DNA of 45,899 bases. It comes from an uncultured Enterorhabdus sp. (lineage in GTDB: Bacteria > Actinomycetota > Coriobacteriia > Coriobacteriales > Eggerthellaceae). Below the pieces are notes generated by a model. The model saw only the letters and a program-made list of their open reading frames with translations. It searched no databases and was not told where the DNA came from. The translations under genes and the position numbers were made by a program. The stretch lies in contig CANPHS010000005.1 of assembly GCA_947573925.1 (NCBI GenBank), positions 1 through 45,899 on the forward strand, read 5' to 3'. Below, in pieces: positions 43,026-45,899 of this stretch (position 1 is the first letter of the stretch; every line of letters starts with the position of its first letter).

Positions 43026-43210
43026 CTACTCCTGCGATACCCCAGGCGCTCATGCTCAGGCCTTCTGGAAGAGTGACCCACCCGCGGTTTTGCCGACGGC
43101 CTAGCGACGCTTTAACGCGATAATGAGCTGCTAGGAAGCTGACGGCGGGGCTGGCGACGCATCCTGTCGTTAGTCAGCTGGCGTGCTCGTGAACTCCAGG
43201 AGGCCAACGT

Positions 43211-43786
43211 ATGCAGACAATCTACTTTGCCGGTGGGTGCCTGTGGGGCGTGCAGGCGTTCGTCAAGACGCTGCCCGGGGTCGTCGCCACCGAGGCGGGG
43301 CGGGCGAACGGGGCCACCGGCAGCCTCGAGGGGCCCAACGACGGGTACGCCGAGTGCGTCAAGGCGACGTTTGACGAGGGCCGCGTGACCGTGGCCGAGC
43401 TGATGGGCTACTTCTTCGAGATCATCGACCCCTACAGCGTGAACCGGCAGGGCGCCGACGTCGGCGAGAAGTACCGCACCGGCGTCTACAGCGAGGACCC
43501 CTCCCACCTGCGCGACGCGAAGGCCTACATCCGGGCGAGGCCCGACCGCGACCGGATCCGCGTCGAGGTGCTGCCGCTTGCCCGCTATGTCCCGAGCGCC
43601 GAGGAGCACCAGAACCGCCTGGACAAGTTCCCCAACGACTACTGCCACATCCCCAGGGAACTCATGAGGAAATACCTTCCGAAAGAGCAATCCCGAAATA
43701 GCGCTTATTCGAGCGATAGCCGATGGTGGTCTCAGTCCAAGCGGAGCAAAGGATCGTCGCATAGAAATCCAATCTTCGGCAAATAA
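43211..43786 (+). CDS. msrA: Peptide-methionine (S)-S-oxide reductase
   Basis: Repairs oxidised methionine. TIYFAGGCLWGVQ contains the catalytic cysteine C10 (usual form GCFWG, here Leu for Phe). GYAECVKATFDEGRVTVAELMGYFFEIIDPYSVNRQGADVGEKYRTGVY and the EEHQNRLDKFPNDYCHIP end are family features. The enzyme core ends near residue 157; a further 34 residues rich in Ser, Lys and Arg with A+T-richer codons follow and have no family match, so the 3' end probably reads through into acquired DNA. ATG 43211 follows AGGAGG. Confidence 0.92.
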   Translation: MQTIYFAGGCLWGVQAFVKTLPGVVATEAGRANGATGSLEGPNDGYAECVKATFDEGRVTVAELMGYFFEIIDPYSVNRQGADVGEKYRTGVYSEDPSHLRDAKAYIRARPDRDRIRVEVLPLARYVPSAEEHQNRLDKFPNDYCHIPRELMRKYLPKEQSRNSAYSSDSRWWSQSKRSKGSSHRNPIFGK

Positions 43787-43849
43787 ACTGACTACAAAAG
43801 AATAGCTCCGCTGAGCATGTCGATACGCCAGAGGCACATTAGGGGAACG

Positions 43850-45124
43850 CTATGCAAACATTATAGAGCAGAAAACCGTTGCAGCTATTCCGAGAATCGT
43901 AGCCACTAATGTCAGGGAGGCAATCGTGGTAACAATCGAAGAATTTTGTAGGCCGCCGATTGCTTCGATGTAACTCAGGTTTTCCTGATAGATGTTTTCA
44001 AATTTGTCAGAGTAGCGAGGAAACGAGAACACCGGGAACCTTGGATCGTCTTTCCACTGTCTAACAGGACATTCTTGCTGATTTTGCTCCCATTCGGCAA
44101 TCATATTCCGCCTATTGCGGACATCATGTAACCTGCGGATTAGCCATCTAAGGTCTTTCCTTCTCACTCTTTTTTTAGAGCCGTTGTAGTACGGTGCAAA
44201 TCGCACTTCTACTTCTTCCGACTCATAGCGCGAGAACAAGGTCAGGTAGAACTCAAATCCATAGTAGGACGCGTAACTCAATATCGGAGAATCCTCGATT
44301 CGTCTTCCAATGCTGAAAACTTCGCAAATGGTTCGAGGCATCAACAACTCTATGCTCAGGACGCTTGACCCATCTCGCTTATGTAATGCCGATCGAAAAG
44401 GCAGCTTCTCTATTCTTTGCAATACTTTTCGATTACTTCGGAGCAAGAAATGGCCTAGGGTGATTGGCAGACCATTTCGATATCCAATAGACGAATACGA
44501 ATACGTGCATACGAGTCCTTGGAACACATCGAAAAATATCTCTGAATCCAATCGGAGAAGATCTCGATTTGACATTTCAGACCTTATTATCTTCTTATCT
44601 GCGTAAGTAACAAAAGAAGGATTGAGCCGAATCCTATCAATCCACTCGTTAACCACTTCAACCATATCGGCATGAGTTCTTAAGACTTTTCGAAAATAGA
44701 ACTTATATGTAACGAAAAGAAGAGAATCGCTTATTGGAGTATATGAGACGATAACTTCTCTAATACTTCCTTCTGACAGAGAAAACTCGCATAAGAGGCC
44801 GGTGCTAGTTCCAAATAAATTCGATCTAATGTAGTCAAATTTTCCAATCTTCCTAACCCTAAATGACATGTGAAAATCTCGCACATTGTCATATCGTTCT
44901 ATCTTTTTCAAACGCTTAAGAGCACGATTCAACGATTTGTTATCTAGCACATCAGACACTTCAACATAATGCATTGCAGTCTTAATGCAGTTCTTCTTTT
45001 CAAGATGCCGAGCATATAGAAAACGTTCTGGATGGTTAACGCTTTTCTGCTTATAAAGCTTCCGAAAGCGCTGCCTCTCGCGCCACCACCTCAAACGATG
45101 TGCACACTTTACGACATATCTCAT
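43850..45124 (-). CDS. Orphan protein with C-terminal membrane anchor
   Basis: A 424-residue protein that I do not recognise, encoded in strikingly A+T-rich DNA. The first 60 residues are Arg/Lys-rich (RLRWWRERQRFRKLYKQK), the middle is a mixed alpha/beta region, and the last 30 residues form one hydrophobic helix (SSIVTTIASLTLVATILGIAATVF), a tail anchor. No signal peptide. ATG 45124 has only a weak ribosome site. It lies 63 bases after the guaA stop on the same strand and is a single gene. Composition and a membrane tail recall effectors of abortive-infection systems, but nothing proves it. Confidence 0.75.
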   Translation of the reverse strand: MRYVVKCAHRLRWWRERQRFRKLYKQKSVNHPERFLYARHLEKKNCIKTAMHYVEVSDVLDNKSLNRALKRLKKIERYDNVRDFHMSFRVRKIGKFDYIRSNLFGTSTGLLCEFSLSEGSIREVIVSYTPISDSLLFVTYKFYFRKVLRTHADMVEVVNEWIDRIRLNPSFVTYADKKIIRSEMSNRDLLRLDSEIFFDVFQGLVCTYSYSSIGYRNGLPITLGHFLLRSNRKVLQRIEKLPFRSALHKRDGSSVLSIELLMPRTICEVFSIGRRIEDSPILSYASYYGFEFYLTLFSRYESEEVEVRFAPYYNGSKKRVRRKDLRWLIRRLHDVRNRRNMIAEWEQNQQECPVRQWKDDPRFPVFSFPRYSDKFENIYQENLSYIEAIGGLQNSSIVTTIASLTLVATILGIAATVFCSIMFA

Positions 45125-45187
45125 TAGCTCATTACCAGCTACATACCTTACGATAGTGCAAAAACATCATTCTCAACTGCGATATTC

Positions 45188-45899
45188 TCATTCCCACTCG
45201 ATAGTCGCAGGCGGTTTGCTGGTGATATCGTACACCACTCGGTTCACGCCGGGGACTTCGGCTACGATGCGGCCGGAGATGCGGGCCAGGACGTCATAGG
45301 GCAGGCGGGCCCAGTCGGCGGTCATGGCATCCGAGCTTTCTACGGCGCGCAGGATCACCGGGCGCGCGTAGGTGCGCTCGTCGCCCATGACGCCAACGGA
45401 CTTGATGTCGGGCAGCACGGCGAAGTACTGCCAGACGCTGTGCTCGCTGTTGCGCTCGCCCGTCTCGGCGAACAGGCGCTCGTTGTAAGCGTCCAGTTCC
45501 TCGCGGACGATGGCGTCGGCGTTTTTCAGGATGCTCAGCTTCTCGGCGTCCACGTCGCCGATGATACGGATGGCCAGGCCCGGCCCCGGGAAGGGCTGGC
45601 GGTGCACGATGTAGTCGGGCAGCCCGAGCGCCGTACCCAGCGCGCGCACCTCGTCCTTGAAGAAGTGGTCCAGAGGCTCAATCAAATCGAAATGCACGCC
45701 CTCGGGGAACGGAATCAAGTTGTGGTGCGACTTAATCGTGCTCGCCTTCCCGCCGGTCTTCCGCGCGCCGCTCTCGATGATGTCGGGGTAGATGGTGCCC
45801 TGAGCCAGGTACTTCACCGGGCGCCCGTCCTGAGCCAGATCCTCCGCCACGGCGAAGAACTCCTTCCAGAACTGCGTGCCGATGATGCGGCGCTTCTCC
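45188..45899 (-). CDS. guaA: GMP synthase (glutamine-hydrolysing), 5' part outside window
   Basis: C-terminal half of GMP synthase, which aminates XMP to GMP using glutamine and ATP. Visible are the end of the ATP-pyrophosphatase domain ([38 protein letters not shown]) and the full dimerisation domain ([30 protein letters not shown], and the terminal [12 protein letters not shown]). GC-rich, chromosome-like codons contrast with the A+T-rich gene just downstream. The extreme 3' end of guaA is a known integration site for genomic islands. Confidence 0.97.
   Translation of the reverse strand, partial: EKRRIIGTQFWKEFFAVAEDLAQDGRPVKYLAQGTIYPDIIESGARKTGGKASTIKSHHNLIPFPEGVHFDLIEPLDHFFKDEVRALGTALGLPDYIVHRQPFPGPGLAIRIIGDVDAEKLSILKNADAIVREELDAYNERLFAETGERNSEHSVWQYFAVLPDIKSVGVMGDERTYARPVILRAVESSDAMTADWARLPYDVLARISGRIVAEVPGVNRVVYDITSKPPATIEWE

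Overview
The window is high-GC DNA (mostly G or C at third codon positions, frequent GTG starts, strong AGGAGG-type ribosome sites) whose gene content fits an anaerobic gut actinobacterium of the class Coriobacteriia, probably Eggerthellaceae. That placement is an inference from gene content and codon style; there is no rRNA marker here.

Positions 1-26,190 look like ordinary chromosome. On the left edge, a PurO-type IMP cyclohydrolase-like gene is read leftwards behind a well-formed ZTP riboswitch and an intrinsic terminator. Then come a CmpB-like membrane protein, aspartate 4-decarboxylase, class III fructose-1,6-bisphosphatase, an unknown protein and an APC amino-acid permease, all rightwards. 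A leftward block follows: an encapsulated-ferritin-like protein, apt, an ElaA-type acetyltransferase, a CoA-disulfide-reductase/rhodanese fusion with a free rhodanese, a GyrI-like protein, a GIY-YIG protein, a SulP transporter and an MFS transporter. Next, rightwards, are an HTH/zinc-ribbon regulator and a five-gene operon: hydrolase, two separate TrkA-type RCK subunits, TrkH, and a KdpD-like sensor fragment without kinase. A second SulP transporter, an SDR oxidoreductase and a radical SAM enzyme close this part.

Positions 26,200-45,180 are accessory in character: several segments are clearly A+T richer, and genes of defence type are common. They include an AAA ATPase with a repeat array in its own promoter, an AlbA_2/RecG-like protein, a DIP1984 protein, a Ser/Thr kinase, a complete AlwI-type type IIS restriction-modification operon (ribbon-helix-helix-like controller, fused double adenine methyltransferase, endonuclease), a two-gene module of a small protein and a PHP plus SMC/ABC-like ATPase of TrlF type, a decayed IS256-family transposase, a TetR regulator divergent from a DUF5692 membrane protein, msrA, and an orphan protein with a C-terminal membrane anchor. 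The right edge is the 3' part of guaA, a gene whose 3' end is a known island insertion site.

The best candidates for new biology are the small-protein/PHP-ATPase module at 37,689-40,564, the ATPase with four 19-bp repeats overlapping its promoter at 26,227-27,468, the C-tail-anchored orphan next to guaA, and the encapsulated-ferritin-like protein with no encapsulin beside it. No tRNA, rRNA or CRISPR array was seen.
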